From contig DYHM01000035.1 of the NCBI GenBank assembly GCA_020724125.1, forward strand, positions 1 through 5,808: a stretch of 5,808 nucleotides of DNA. Direction: 5' to 3'. The notes below the pieces were generated by a model. It worked only from the letters and a program-made list of their open reading frames with translations. It was not told the origin of the DNA and did no database searches. Source of the DNA: Patescibacteria group bacterium (lineage in GTDB: Bacteria > Patescibacteriota > Minisyncoccia > Minisyncoccales > CG1-02-41-26). Position numbers and translations under genes: made by a program. Shown here in pieces: positions 5,792 through 5,808 of the stretch. Each line of letters starts with the position of its first letter. Position 1 is the first letter of the stretch.

Positions 5792-5808
5792 AAATAGAAA
5801 TTTAAAAT

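Overview
This AT-rich window looks like a piece of a compact bacterial genome. The most likely source is a Candidate Phyla Radiation (Patescibacteria/Parcubacteria-type) organism, but that placement is inference. It rests on a short RNA polymerase beta subunit (1066 aa), starts without Shine-Dalgarno motifs, A/T-rich short-period repeats between genes, and a degraded DDE transposase of a kind I associate with such genomes. All three intact genes end in TAA and none contains an in-frame TGA, so nothing points to a recoded stop codon.

Layout. (1) Positions 1-486, minus strand: the 5' part of a decayed insertion-sequence transposase with a helix-turn-helix N-terminus and the start of an integrase core. 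It is broken by a frameshift and three in-frame stops, and it is cut off by the window edge. (2) Positions 487-824: a 338-base gene-free stretch holding the probable outer end of that element, a 7-bp inverted repeat, a T-poor tract, a 7-bp tandem repeat, and a good extended -10 promoter for the next gene. (3) Positions 825-4025, plus: rpoB, intact. (4) Positions 4030-5370, plus: hisS, starting four bases after the rpoB stop and probably co-transcribed with it. (5) Positions 5371-5458: a short gap containing six in-phase copies of a 10-bp repeat. (6) Positions 5459-5791, plus: a HIT-family nucleotide hydrolase/transferase.

The three intact genes are housekeeping functions: transcription, tRNA(His) charging, and hydrolysis of nucleotide adducts such as aminoacyl-adenylates (the last is a family-level role, not proven here). 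The arrangement is less ordinary than the genes. rpoB is not followed by rpoC and has no rplJ/rplL upstream; its partner is hisS. I see no defence system, CRISPR array, RNA gene or new multi-gene system. The observations most worth following are the rpoB-hisS pairing, substitutions in the rifampicin pocket of RpoB, a charged insertion and an A10 tract in HisRS, and two different phased repeats flanking the rpoB-hisS unit.
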